Shown here one piece after another: positions 1 to 8,022 of a DNA stretch of 64,000 bases. Under the pieces are notes generated by a model, which saw nothing but the letters and a program-made list of their open reading frames with translations, searched no databases and was not told where the DNA came from. The position numbers and the translations under genes are program-made. This DNA comes from Synergistaceae bacterium (GTDB lineage: Bacteria; Synergistota; Synergistia; Synergistales; Aminithiophilaceae): the NCBI GenBank assembly GCA_016756725.1, contig JAESII010000004.1:434001-498000 (forward strand), in the 5' to 3' direction. How positions within the stretch are numbered: position 1 is the stretch's first letter; each line of letters opens with the position of its first letter.

Positions 1-295
1 GGTTGAGTCTTTCGGTCAGCTCGTTGAGGGTGGCGACAAAGCCGTCGGCCGCCTCCGGCTCGTCGAGGCTCTCGTAGAGATAACCCCAGATCTGCGGGGC
101 CCGGCGGACCATCTCCAGGTAGGAGCGGGTGTAGAGACCCCGGACGAGGGCGTTGGTGAATTCCAGCGTGTCCAGACAGACCGTCTCGCAGCCGGGACGG
201 TCTTTTTCGAACCAGCGGGCGAGGGCCAGGGCGGCCGTCTTGTGGCCCGTTCCGGCCGAGGCGTAGAGCAGGGCGATTCGTCTTTGCCTCATCAT
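1..295 (-). CDS. MGDG-synthase-type glycosyltransferase, N-terminal fragment
   Basis: The 98 visible residues form the N-terminal domain of the processive diacylglycerol glucosyltransferase / MGDG synthase family (MurG-like fold). The opening strand reads RIALLYASAGTGHKTAA, the family's glycine-rich motif, which is followed by a basic/aromatic helix. The family transfers sugar from a nucleotide-sugar to membrane diacylglycerol. Two adjacent ATGs (295 and 292) follow an AAGGAGG ribosome site at 300-306; either could be used. The gene runs off the left edge, so the C-terminal sugar-nucleotide domain is not visible and the exact sugar specificity cannot be judged. Confidence 0.75.
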   Translation of the reverse strand, partial: MMRQRRIALLYASAGTGHKTAALALARWFEKDRPGCETVCLDTLEFTNALVRGLYTRSYLEMVRRAPQIWGYLYESLDEPEAADGFVATLNELTERLN

Positions 296-492
296 CGCTC
301 CTCCTTAGATCACTTCCTGAATTTCTTCAGGGACAACCCTTTTCTGAGGCGAATGACGGGACCTCTCCCAGGAGACAGCCCCGCTTTCGTCTTTTTTTCT
401 TGGCGGTCCTCCCGCTGAAGACCAGGGCGTCGTCGAAGCTTACGGAGAAAGGGCACAACCGGATCTCAAGCCTCCAGGAGATGCCAAGGTGG

Positions 493-1774
493 CTATTCGC
501 CTCCTGAACAAAGGAGTTGACCAACCATGAAGAAGACATCGCCTCCGGCGGAGGCCGGGTCGACGACGACGCCGTTTTCCGCACCGTCGAGGTCGAAGGC
601 CCCTCCGTCCCGGATGGCCAGGGCGAGGCGACAATCTGTCCTGATCGCCTCATCACCGCTCAGGACCCTGCCGAGGGTGGCGGCGCCGGCGATCTCCTCG
701 ATCTCGACGACGGCGAAGCAGCCGTCGCGCCCGGAGACAGAGTCACCGTCAGAGCCGAAGCCCGGGAGGGGCCGGAGCCTTCGGGGAAGGAGACCCCCGC
801 CGGCAGGGCCGGAGGGTCCGTCGGCTGGAGGCCCAGCGGCTCCGGTTCGGGATCGGGCTCCGGCTCGGGATCGGGCGTCGGTGCCGGTCCCGGCGTGGGC
901 GGCGTCGGTGCGGGCACCGCCTCGTAGGCTCCCATGTCAAAGCCGGCTCCCTGGGGCCGGGAGACGCCGCGCTGGTCCGTGGCCGGAGCGCCCGTGGAGG
1001 TCCCCGAGTTCAAGGCCGAGCTGCCCGCGCCGAGGGCGCAGGTCCTGGTGGTTCCTCCGTTGTCGGCCAGGGCCCCGAGCCGGGGATCGGCCTCGGTGTT
1101 GCCCGTTCCGGCCTGGTCCGTCACGGAGTAGGTGACTGAGGCGGCCCCGCCTGAGACGCCCACCTGGTCCGCCGTGGTTCCCGAACCCCAGAAGATGCAG
1201 TTCGTCACCGTCAGGGTGCCATTCTGAGCGCACATCCCGCCGCCCATACCGGTGCCGTCACCACCGGAATCATTGACGTTGCCGCCGGTGACGGTGAAAC
1301 CGTCAAGGATCACAGAGGCGGTGACGCCGACAGGAGCATAGACGACATGATAGCTGTTGTCGATGCCGGTACCGCTGCTGTAGCCTGTGGCGACGTCGAA
1401 CTGGTCGTTGCTGGCCAGGTCGCCGGTGAGAATCGTCACGTTCGTCGCCGGGTCCCGCTCGCCGAGGGACGTCTCGGTACCGTCAAAGCCGCCGTAGAGG
1501 GTCACGCCGTCTTTGAGGGTGAAGGAAACGTTACGAGACGCCGCATGGGACCTGTAGGTCCCCGCCGCCACCCAGATCGCGTCGCCTCTGACCGCACCGT
1601 CCAGGACTGCCGCCAGATCGGCGCTGGCCGTGTCCCAACTGCCGGTCCCGTCGCCCGTTCCGCGGGGCTTGACGTAGCGGACGGCACCCTCCGAAAGGGC
1701 CGGAAGGACCAAGAGACAAAAAAACATCAGGAACTAAAGAGGAATGACCTCCTTTTCTGTCGTTTCATTCTCAT
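493..1774 (-). pseudogene. exported beta-helix-like surface protein, apparently frameshifted at both ends
   Basis: The main frame (1727 down to 660) encodes a right-handed parallel beta-helix-like surface protein. It begins AVRYVKPRGTGDGTGSWD, continues through Gly/Thr/Asn-rich rungs, has a typical C-terminal DQRG...DMGAYE motif, and then a Pro-Glu-rich linker. Two breaks are visible. At the 5' end, a basic segment MRMKRQKRRSF starts at 1774 and stops at a TGA overlapping the ATG at 1727, where the hydrophobic signal core (FFCLLVLPALSEGA) continues in another frame. At the 3' end, the frame becomes arginine-rich near 725-745, while a neighbouring frame continues with plausible protein (CFAVVEIEEIAGAA ... 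AFDLDGAENGVVVDP) to a TAG at 493-495. This could be gene decay or sequence error. Function is unknown beyond probable cell-surface location. Confidence 0.5.
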
Positions 1775-2072
1775 GACAGACACTTCATTTCAGCGAGCTG
1801 GGGCTGCTCTCTCGTTCAGGACATCCCCTCTTTATCGGCGGAAAAAACGCAACCTTCGCCTCCTTTGTGGGTATAAGATTGGATTTCGCCCTAATCGTAT
1901 CATTTTTTCCGTGTCTTTTCTTCTCGCCCGTCGAAAAAAGACGACAGCGACGGCCCTGCTTGACGTCAAGTTGCAGCAAAAGTCGGCGTTGGCAACGGTC
2001 AGATCACGGCTTCACAACGTCACTCACGGATCCTGGTCACTGTCGCCGGTGCGATCAGCTTCGAAGCTGACC
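1775..2072. other. intergenic stretch with two perfect palindromes
   Basis: No convincing gene is seen. CTTGACGTCAAG (1959-1970) is a perfect 12-bp palindrome and could be an operator. TCAGCTTCGAAGCTGA (2055-2070) is a 16-bp palindrome directly after the stop codon of the minus-strand gene at 2073. It may fold as a weak terminator hairpin but lacks a T-run. Confidence 0.4.
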
Positions 2073-2828
2073 TCAGCGTCCATCGTAGAGCAGTTCGTAC
2101 CTTGCGCCGTCGACGGACAGGACCAGACAGGCCATGTCCCAGATGGACAGGTCCTTACGCCAATCGTAATAGTTGTTCATCTCCTGAGCGAAGGAGCTGG
2201 CCGTCCAGGAGGAGACGTCGTAGCCGAGGGCCTCGAAAAGAGCGAGCAGGTGGTCCCCCATGTCGACGCGCTCGCCATCGCTCCTTCGCCCATACCACCC
2301 CGTCTCTCCGGAGGTCCGGAGCCAGGTGAAAAACTCGGCTCGTGCCTGAAGAACCTCGATGATCGCCTCGTCGTCGAGCTCTCTCGCGGCAGTCGTGAAG
2401 TCCCCACCGTCGTAGGAGATTGACGCCAGCCACCGCCGTTCCTCGTCCGTCACATTGCGAGAAAGGGTCAGCGACGAGGCCTGACGGTTCCACATCCTCC
2501 CCAGAGAGGGAAGATCCCCCTTCTCCACGCGACTGTCGCCGAGCAGTTCGGCGTGTTCGTAGAGGGTCACTCTGTGGCCCGGACGGACCCGAAGAGAGCA
2601 GAGGCTGTCGTTGGGAAGGCCGAAAACCTTTCGCGGCGTACCTTCTTCGATTTTCCAATGGAGATCGTATTCGCCCGCCTCATAAATCCTCCAAGACACT
2701 CCCTGGTAGTTCTCGCCCGTGTAGGCGATAGCGAGACAGCCCTCGTCAAAGATTTCTTCTTCCACGAAGGCCGGTGCACAGACGGCGGTGATCATGACAG
2801 CCAGAGAGGCCAAAAGGATCGCCCTCAT
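2073..2828 (-). CDS. exported beta/gamma-crystallin-like protein
   Basis: The 251-residue protein has a signal peptide (RAILLASLAVMITAVCAPAF). Its first half carries a beta/gamma-crystallin-like domain at about residues 30-125: the strand AIAYTGENYQGVSWRI is the first Greek-key motif and VTLYEHAELLGDSRV ... WNRQASSLTL is the second, including the diagnostic Trp and Ser-Ser-Leu. Such domains are often Ca2+-binding and found in secreted or surface proteins. The C-terminal half, about residues 130-251, is not recognised. Start chosen at ATG 2828 with GGAGAG nine bases upstream; an in-frame start at 2873 would overlap the upstream gene. It is 22 bp after that gene and likely co-transcribed. Confidence 0.6.
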   Translation of the reverse strand: MRAILLASLAVMITAVCAPAFVEEEIFDEGCLAIAYTGENYQGVSWRIYEAGEYDLHWKIEEGTPRKVFGLPNDSLCSLRVRPGHRVTLYEHAELLGDSRVEKGDLPSLGRMWNRQASSLTLSRNVTDEERRWLASISYDGGDFTTAARELDDEAIIEVLQARAEFFTWLRTSGETGWYGRRSDGERVDMGDHLLALFEALGYDVSSWTASSFAQEMNNYYDWRKDLSIWDMACLVLSVDGARYELLYDGR

Positions 2829-2850
2829 CGGGACCCACTCTCCTCGCCAC

Positions 2851-3462
2851 TCATTCGCGGTACTCCGTGGCAAGGGTCACCAGGACATAGCTGGGCTTTT
2901 CTGCCCAGAGAGCCTCTTTGATCGTGGCCCTGAAATCGCCGAGGATTTCCCCCGGGGCATCGGCGTTGTAGATCTCGCCCGTGAGTTCCCATAGGCCCTT
3001 CTGAGGACCCGAGGCCTCTTTGATTCGAGCATGCCAGGGCGCCTCTCCGTCGGAGGCCCAAAAGTGAAAGAACTTCCCTTCTAAAAAGTAAGGGGGATCA
3101 GACTCTTCGACCGAGCGATCGGCCCTGATGGAGAGGCCGAAATACTTGAGTACTGATTCCTCGACCCACTTCGCCTGGATACGAGCGTCACCGCGCTTCT
3201 TGCCTTCCGGAAGAATTTCGACGCGGCTGCGGAAGTTGTTGATGTAATTGTGGCCGACGCCGAACCGCACGAGGTCCGGGTAGCTTGCCGGTTCGGCCAT
3301 CTCCTCGATGCTGATGTTCATGAAGCCCAGCTCGGTGAAGTTGCTCAAAAAAACCTCCATCGCCTTGACCTGTTTCTCGTTCGGCGCCGCCCAGAGGGCC
3401 GTCGTCGAAAGAGACAGGACCAGACAGAGGGCAAAGAGAGGGAGCGGCGTGCTTTTTTTCAT
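2851..3462 (-). CDS. exported protein of unknown function
   Basis: The 203-residue protein begins with a clear signal peptide (Lys-Lys start, hydrophobic core, cleavage after ALWA). The mature part is a soluble mixed alpha/beta sequence with many aromatic residues (for example HFWASDGEAPWHARI); no family was recognised. An AAGGAAGACGACC ribosome site precedes ATG 3462. It lies between other minus-strand exported proteins with short gaps, suggesting an operon of envelope or secreted proteins. Confidence 0.6.
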   Translation of the reverse strand: MKKSTPLPLFALCLVLSLSTTALWAAPNEKQVKAMEVFLSNFTELGFMNISIEEMAEPASYPDLVRFGVGHNYINNFRSRVEILPEGKKRGDARIQAKWVEESVLKYFGLSIRADRSVEESDPPYFLEGKFFHFWASDGEAPWHARIKEASGPQKGLWELTGEIYNADAPGEILGDFRATIKEALWAEKPSYVLVTLATEYRE

Positions 3463-3493
3463 GGTCGTCTTCCTTTCTCGCTTGCCTCAGGCC

Positions 3494-4234
3494 TCAGCCC
3501 GCGGCAGGAATGGGCACGACGATTTCAACATCTTCGATCTTCTCTTCGTCCTTCCAGTCCTCTTCCGTTTTCACCGAACGGCCTAGGATCTCAAGTGTCT
3601 CCTCATCGACGTTGACTCCGCAGAGGAGATAGTCTTCCGTCTCCGTGGCCTCCTTGATGACGATCTCTTCTCCCATGGCCGCGTCGTAGATCACGACGGA
3701 GATCCAGCCCTCCTGACCCAGGCCATCGCTTCTGGGGCCCTTGCTGGCATCGTCTCGGGTGAAGACAAACCGAAAGGCATCGATCCAGGCCGCAGAACCC
3801 AGGCCCCTGAAGGTTGCCTTTTTCTCAAAACCGTCGAACTGGTAAAGAAGGATATCTTGGGTCATGTCGGTTCCGAAGTTCACCGCTATCATCTCACCGT
3901 CAGGGCTGAAGGCGACGTCGCAGTAGGCCGCGCCCTCGAAGGGGAGAAAGCCCAGAGGATACTCCTTTTCATCGAAGAAGTAGATGCCGCTTGTCGAGCC
4001 CTTCATGGCCTCAGAGAGCTCGGGGTCTACCAGCACCCAACTGTAGATGCCCCTGTTTGTGGCCGATAGCCCCGGCTCCTCGTCCTCAAGCAGAATTTTC
4101 TCTCCGCCAGGGCCGACCCTGTAGACCTGGCCCTTTTCCAGGACGTATTCCTGGACGGCAAAAAGAGGAGCCCCCCAGAGAGTCAGGGCCAGAAGACAGA
4201 GAAAAAGACCGATAAGACCTCTTTTAATCGACAC
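3494..4234 (-). CDS. exported WD40/TolB-like propeller protein (paralogue of 4288-4713)
   Basis: The 246-residue protein has a signal peptide ending near GAPLFA. It contains repeated beta-propeller-like blades; one holds the TolB-style phrase VAFSPDGEMIAVNFG. The segment GIYFFDEKEYPLGFLPFE followed by that blade resembles the downstream half of the neighbouring gene at 4288-4713 (GVCFFDDDGDFSGFLLL...), so the two are probably tandem paralogues. The C-terminus is acidic and then hydrophobic. Role unknown; likely extracytoplasmic. Confidence 0.55.
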   Translation of the reverse strand: MSIKRGLIGLFLCLLALTLWGAPLFAVQEYVLEKGQVYRVGPGGEKILLEDEEPGLSATNRGIYSWVLVDPELSEAMKGSTSGIYFFDEKEYPLGFLPFEGAAYCDVAFSPDGEMIAVNFGTDMTQDILLYQFDGFEKKATFRGLGSAAWIDAFRFVFTRDDASKGPRSDGLGQEGWISVVIYDAAMGEEIVIKEATETEDYLLCGVNVDEETLEILGRSVKTEEDWKDEEKIEDVEIVVPIPAAG

Positions 4235-4287
4235 CCTCAGTCACTCCCGTCTCAACGTTCCTTCTCGGAAGAGGCTCTCTGGCTGAG

Positions 4288-4713
4288 CTAAAAAAAGCGA
4301 GCCTCCTCTAGAGGAAAAACACGATCTTCCCGGTCACCGGAAAAGGTCAGAAAAAAACTCCCACCCTCGACGCACAGAGACTCAAGCTCCTGCAGGCCCT
4401 CAGCCGGCAGGAGCAAAAAACCGGAGAAATCACCATCGTCGTCGAAAAAACAGACGCCCGTTGGCTCTCCTTCAAGGGCATTGGTGGCCGTGACCGTCGC
4501 CCAAGCTATAAAAGTCGGCGCCCCTCCTTCCATGACCTGCGGTCGCGCGCCCCGCACGGGGGACGATCGGAAAAACTTCTGAGTCCGCCAGACCTGATTC
4601 CCATCGCGGATCGAGTAGAAGAAGCCTGATTCGGGGATCGGAGGCTGCCAAAGCACCCAGCAAAAGGTTCCTCCCGCAATCAGGAGCAGGACCAGGATCC
4701 CCTTCTTCCTCAT
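4288..4713 (-). CDS. membrane-anchored small protein, short paralogue of 3494-4234
   Basis: The 141-residue protein has one N-terminal membrane segment or signal anchor (ILVLLLIAGGTFCWVLW) and a single predicted blade-like domain similar to the middle of the protein at 3494-4234. Start taken at ATG 4713, four bases after GAGGTG and close to a second GGAGG; a longer in-frame start at 4758 would add an uncharged, Pro-rich leader without a ribosome site. It may be a truncated duplicate that has lost later blades. No function assigned. Confidence 0.5.
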   Translation of the reverse strand: MRKKGILVLLLIAGGTFCWVLWQPPIPESGFFYSIRDGNQVWRTQKFFRSSPVRGARPQVMEGGAPTFIAWATVTATNALEGEPTGVCFFDDDGDFSGFLLLPAEGLQELESLCVEGGSFFLTFSGDREDRVFPLEEARFF

Positions 4714-4809
4714 TTTCACCTCGCCTCCTTCTGCCGTGGGCCTAGGGGGCGAGGGCACCTCTTTCGGCTGGAGGTCTCTCCGCCCGCCCTGGCCCTCCCA
4801 GAGGGCAGC

Positions 4810-5247
4810 TCAGTTGATGTTGAGTCGCCAAGAGTGCCCTGTCACATTCGAACTGCAATTAAAATAGACCGATCGGTAATCTTTTCCGTTTGGACATCCG
4901 TCATGCTCATAATATTTGAAGGCGTTGTTGATCACGTCCCAGCGTGCCCACCCTTCGCTTCGATTGTGGACGACCTTGCCGCCGGACTGAACGTGATAGT
5001 AAATTCTCTCGTCGGGATGGTGAGGGACGTTGATCGTCCGCTCACCGAGGGGCTCCACGATCCACCACCCCTGGCAGCACCAGGAGCTCTGGTTCACGTC
5101 GTAGTAGATCAGGGCAGCCGCGACCTTCTGGTCCCGGTAGTTGTCAAAGGTGATCTGAACGGCCTCAGCCCGAGGCGAGACCGCGCAAAAACCGACTCCG
5201 ACGAGAAAGAGCACCGCGAAAATACCGAGTTTTCTCTTCATAAACAT
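4810..5247 (-). CDS. DUF1036-family exported protein
   Basis: The 145-residue protein has a signal peptide (KRKLGIFAVLFLVGVGFCAV ... AEA). The mature domain matches the DUF1036 pattern: an initial strand ITFDNYRDQKVAAALIYYD, then W-C-C-Q-GWW, then a Tyr-rich strand. Six Cys are present in the mature part, which could form disulfides outside the membrane. Start at ATG 5247 is five bases after AAAGGAGG. DUF1036 proteins are periplasmic with unknown activity. Confidence 0.65.
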   Translation of the reverse strand: MFMKRKLGIFAVLFLVGVGFCAVSPRAEAVQITFDNYRDQKVAAALIYYDVNQSSWCCQGWWIVEPLGERTINVPHHPDERIYYHVQSGGKVVHNRSEGWARWDVINNAFKYYEHDGCPNGKDYRSVYFNCSSNVTGHSWRLNIN

Positions 5248-5263
5248 GTCTACCTCCTTTGTT

Positions 5264-5521
5264 CTACTCGTTCGTAAGGGAATCGACGTCACAGAACACG
5301 ACGTCCATCAACTCACGGGCCGTGACGGTCACCCTTCCGTGGTCCCAAGAGATGACGTCACCGTCGGTCACGACGGAACGGAAGAGCTCCCGATCGCGGA
5401 GGTCACCGTAGCGGGCCGTGTCCAATTTCCGACTCACGTCAACGACGACGACGCTGCCCGTCTCCATTTCGACGAAGAGTCGCCAATCGTTGAGGGGAAC
5501 AATTGATCGGATAAAGGCCAT
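5264..5521 (-). CDS. DUF2442-family protein
   Basis: The 85-residue cytoplasmic protein matches the DUF2442 pattern: a strand with FVEMETGSVVVVDVSRKL, then YGDLRDRELFRSV, then VISWDHGRVTVTARELMD. Members are small, often sit beside toxin-antitoxin-like or unknown genes, and have no proven activity. AAGGAGCG precedes ATG 5521. It is 16 bp upstream of the DUF1036 gene in the same direction. It has no signal peptide, unlike all its immediate neighbours. Confidence 0.65.
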   Translation of the reverse strand: MAFIRSIVPLNDWRLFVEMETGSVVVVDVSRKLDTARYGDLRDRELFRSVVTDGDVISWDHGRVTVTARELMDVVFCDVDSLTNE

Positions 5522-5575
5522 CTTCTTCGCTCCTTAATTATTAGAGGTTATGCATGCCCTGTCCCCTTCGAGCCG

Positions 5576-6436
5576 TTAATAGACCCTTTCGCCCAGAGTG
5601 ATCTCCTCTCCGAATTCGATCAGGAAAGTCCCCTCGCTCGTTCCCCTGTTCAGATAGAGAGAGCCGTCGAGGGCCACCTCGAAACAGGCCACCTCCCCGT
5701 TTTCCAGGTCGAAAAGCCAGGCCCCGACCTCCTTGCCCTCTGTCAGAGCCTCTCCGTGGAGTCTTCCCTCACTGGCGATGTCAGAATCGAGGAGGACCCT
5801 GGCGGCCGAACGGATCTGGCTGGCCGTTCTGTCGTCAATAGCGGGCAATCCCGCCAGATGGCGCTCGATCTGGCTTTCAGTGAAGTGACGCTCTTCGACG
5901 ATGATAAATCGCTCCGTTTTGTCATCATAGCTCAGCCCTCTGTGCCAGAGGCGGGTCAGGTTTCCCTCTATCCAGCTGTATTCGGCCTCGGAATGATCCG
6001 TCGCACTGACGTGACAGAAGCTGGTGACCCTCTCCCTCGCCCCGTCAAAGATGGGATTCGCGATTTTTTCCAGATTTCTGTCCTTTTGAAAGGAATCCCG
6101 TTGGGCGTTCCACAGGTAGCAGTCATAGTAGACGTTGTGAGATCCTCTGCTCGCCAGGACCTGGAGGTCGAGGTAGCCGTCGAAATTCATGTCGATGGCA
6201 GAAAAGAGGGCCAAACTCCCACCGACGGGCGACACCATCTCTTCGTCGAAGGGAATATTCCACGTTCTCTCTCTGTCTGCGTCTGTGATTTCTACCAGAC
6301 CGTCTTCGATAGTTACAGTCAGTGTCGGAGCGTCATCACCAACCTTGAAAGTCAGAGAGGGGCTCTCGTCGGCCATCGCGGCTACAACAAGGACCATGAT
6401 CATTGAAGAGGCTACGAACCCTCTAAGCAGAGTCAT
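5576..6436 (-). CDS. XAC2610-like exported protein
   Basis: The 286-residue protein has an N-terminal signal peptide (SSMIMVLVVAAMA). Residues about 70-140 match the XAC2610/VCBS-like pattern in which a D-x-N-x-D-G-Y-x-D loop (FSAIDMNFDGYLDLQVLAS) precedes a Tyr-rich strand with YYDCYLWN. The aspartate loop suggests Ca2+ binding (inference). The C-terminal third is beta-rich and unrecognised. The start codon follows GGAGG by nine bases, and that GGAGG sits in the right arm of a hairpin (6446-6459). Confidence 0.55.
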   Translation of the reverse strand: MTLLRGFVASSMIMVLVVAAMADESPSLTFKVGDDAPTLTVTIEDGLVEITDADRERTWNIPFDEEMVSPVGGSLALFSAIDMNFDGYLDLQVLASRGSHNVYYDCYLWNAQRDSFQKDRNLEKIANPIFDGARERVTSFCHVSATDHSEAEYSWIEGNLTRLWHRGLSYDDKTERFIIVEERHFTESQIERHLAGLPAIDDRTASQIRSAARVLLDSDIASEGRLHGEALTEGKEVGAWLFDLENGEVACFEVALDGSLYLNRGTSEGTFLIEFGEEITLGERVY

Positions 6437-6445
6437 GTCAAATCA

Positions 6446-6621
6446 CCTCCCTTCGGAGGGGTTCCCTACAGCCGATGAAGAAAGGCCTCCCCCATCCTCT
6501 TTCAGGATAGGGGAGACCTTGGTGGGGCGACACACCCTTTTCGGGTAGCCCTAGGGGTAGTTTTTAAGGAACCTCACGAAAAAGCGCCTTAAATAGGGCT
6601 GCATCGGTGACGATGCAACCA
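6446..6621 (-). promoter_or_regulatory. structured leader upstream of 5576-6436, with SD-sequestering hairpin
   Basis: Read on the minus strand, three hairpins precede ATG 6436. 6598-6621 is a 10-bp stem with loop TCAC. 6482-6520 is a 17-bp stem with a 5-nt loop, followed by TTTCTTC. 6446-6459 is a CCTCC/GGAGG stem with loop GAAG whose right arm is the Shine-Dalgarno sequence. The three plus-strand C-A mismatches in the first two stems become G-U pairs in minus-strand RNA, which implies that the minus strand is the functional RNA. It could be an attenuator or riboswitch, or the middle stem could be a terminator for a transcript arriving from the IS remnant. Confidence 0.45.
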
Positions 6622-6660
6622 CCAAAATAGGGCTCTAGCTGCTTTATCCCCTTCTCCTTT

Positions 6661-6863
6661 TCAGGAGCGCAAAACGATATGGAGCGCCAGGAAACGGAGG
6701 AACGAAAAACGGTCTCTCATCTGAAACTCCATGGCCTCATCCGAGAGGTTGTAGAGGGCCTGAAGGACCAGTCGACGTTCTCGTTGATGACCATGAAAGG
6801 CTTTTTCATCTTGTCCAGGCGGTCGTAAGCGATGTCTTCCGCAAGGAGTGTCCTCTGCAACAT
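6661..6863 (-). pseudogene. IS5-type transposase remnant
   Basis: Two adjacent frames on the minus strand together resemble the N-terminus of an IS5-family transposase. One frame gives ...AYDRLDKMKKPFMVINENVDW (starting at 6863); a second gives LVLQALYNLSDEAMEFQMRDR followed by FSFLRFLAL, the characteristic pre-catalytic motif of the family. The two parts are joined with a frameshift and deletion, and the DDE catalytic domain is missing. A GGAACC...AAAAAGCG sequence occurs on both sides (about 6567-6588 and 6992-7012) in the same orientation. The element is inactive. Confidence 0.6.
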
Positions 6864-7037
6864 CTGAATCCATCCTTCCCTACGGCGTCTTGGGTTGGTG
6901 TTGACCACTCCCAAAACCCTAACATGAGAAGGAGTAATAATATTTACCAGTGAAAACGGATGTCCGATTCAGTGCGTTAGCATATTTCTAGGGAACCCTA
7001 AAAAAGCGACTCTCAAGACTCGTCAAACCGATTTCCG

Positions 7038-8012
7038 TTATTGGCTCCATCCCAGGGCGCGGCGCTGAATGGCCACGGAGGCGCTCTTGGCCTCCGCCGT
7101 CGGGGCGCTGAGCTCATGGGTGACATAGGCGGGCTTGATGCGGTCGATGATGGGACGGACCGCCTCCGTCTCGAAGGGGCAGTGCTCGTCGACGACCTGG
7201 AGCATCTCCCGGGCCCTCTGGGCCTTTTGCCCCAGCGTGAGCCCCTGAAGGTCGTCGGGGCGCCGGAAGAAACCTTCTTCTATGCGCCGCCTCCCGGAGA
7301 GACTCCTGTGGAGGTGGACCCCCTCGATGCGGTCGACGACCCAGGGCGGCAGCTGGTCAAGGCAGGCGACGACGTAGTCGGCGGCCTCCTTTTCGTCGGA
7401 GGGTGCGCCGGTGTTGAGAAGATGGCCCACGTCGAGGAGAAAAGCCCAGTCGTCAAAGGGCAGGGCCCCGGCGAAGGCCTCGATGGCCTGTCCGTCGAGA
7501 AAGGTCAGCCCCGGCCACCAGAGGTTCTCGAAGAAGAGGCGCACCGGCGGCCTTCCGCCGAAGGTCTCGACGGCCTTGCCGATCAGGTCGGCCAGGGCCA
7601 GGAGGATCGTCCGGTCATCGTGAAAGTGACCGTTGGTGAGGATCTCGTCGGCGCCGGCATTGGCGAGATGGAAGACGGCGTATTCCGGTTCGAGGGCCGC
7701 CGCGTCGGCCAGGAAGCGGGCCAGATGGGCCGGGAGGTCTTCGCGGACGTGGCCGCCGAAGTAGTAGAGGGGCTCCTCGCCGTCAAGATCTCCGGGCAGA
7801 GGAAGGCCCCGCCAGAGGTGATACCAGTCCATCCAGTAGGGGAGGTGGACGGCCGTGGCCGCCTCGGCCGGGGCGTCATGGGTCCCGTCGAAGGCCGTCA
7901 GGAGCTCAAGCCCGTCCAGACCCAGGGAGCGCCAGTGTCCCAGGGCCTCCTCCCAGTTGCCGAAGGGCTCCAGGTCGAAGGGATAGACGGAGAAATTCAC
8001 CAGCTCCTTCAC
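7038..8012 (-). CDS. TIM-barrel sugar-isomerase/endonuclease IV-like protein
   Basis: The 324-residue protein fits the xylose-isomerase-like TIM barrel (AP endonuclease family 2). It has HLPYWMDWY near residue 60, then VFHLAN, a metal-binding-style FFENLWWPG near residue 165, FLLDVGHLLN near residue 200, and GVHLHRS near residue 240; these carry the Glu, Asp, His and His expected for a divalent-metal site. Substrate is unknown. It follows the DHH phosphoesterase gene by ten bases and is probably in its operon. Confidence 0.6.
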   Translation of the reverse strand: MKELVNFSVYPFDLEPFGNWEEALGHWRSLGLDGLELLTAFDGTHDAPAEAATAVHLPYWMDWYHLWRGLPLPGDLDGEEPLYYFGGHVREDLPAHLARFLADAAALEPEYAVFHLANAGADEILTNGHFHDDRTILLALADLIGKAVETFGGRPPVRLFFENLWWPGLTFLDGQAIEAFAGALPFDDWAFLLDVGHLLNTGAPSDEKEAADYVVACLDQLPPWVVDRIEGVHLHRSLSGRRRIEEGFFRRPDDLQGLTLGQKAQRAREMLQVVDEHCPFETEAVRPIIDRIKPAYVTHELSAPTAEAKSASVAIQRRALGWSQ

Positions 8013-8022
8013 CGCCGCGGCC

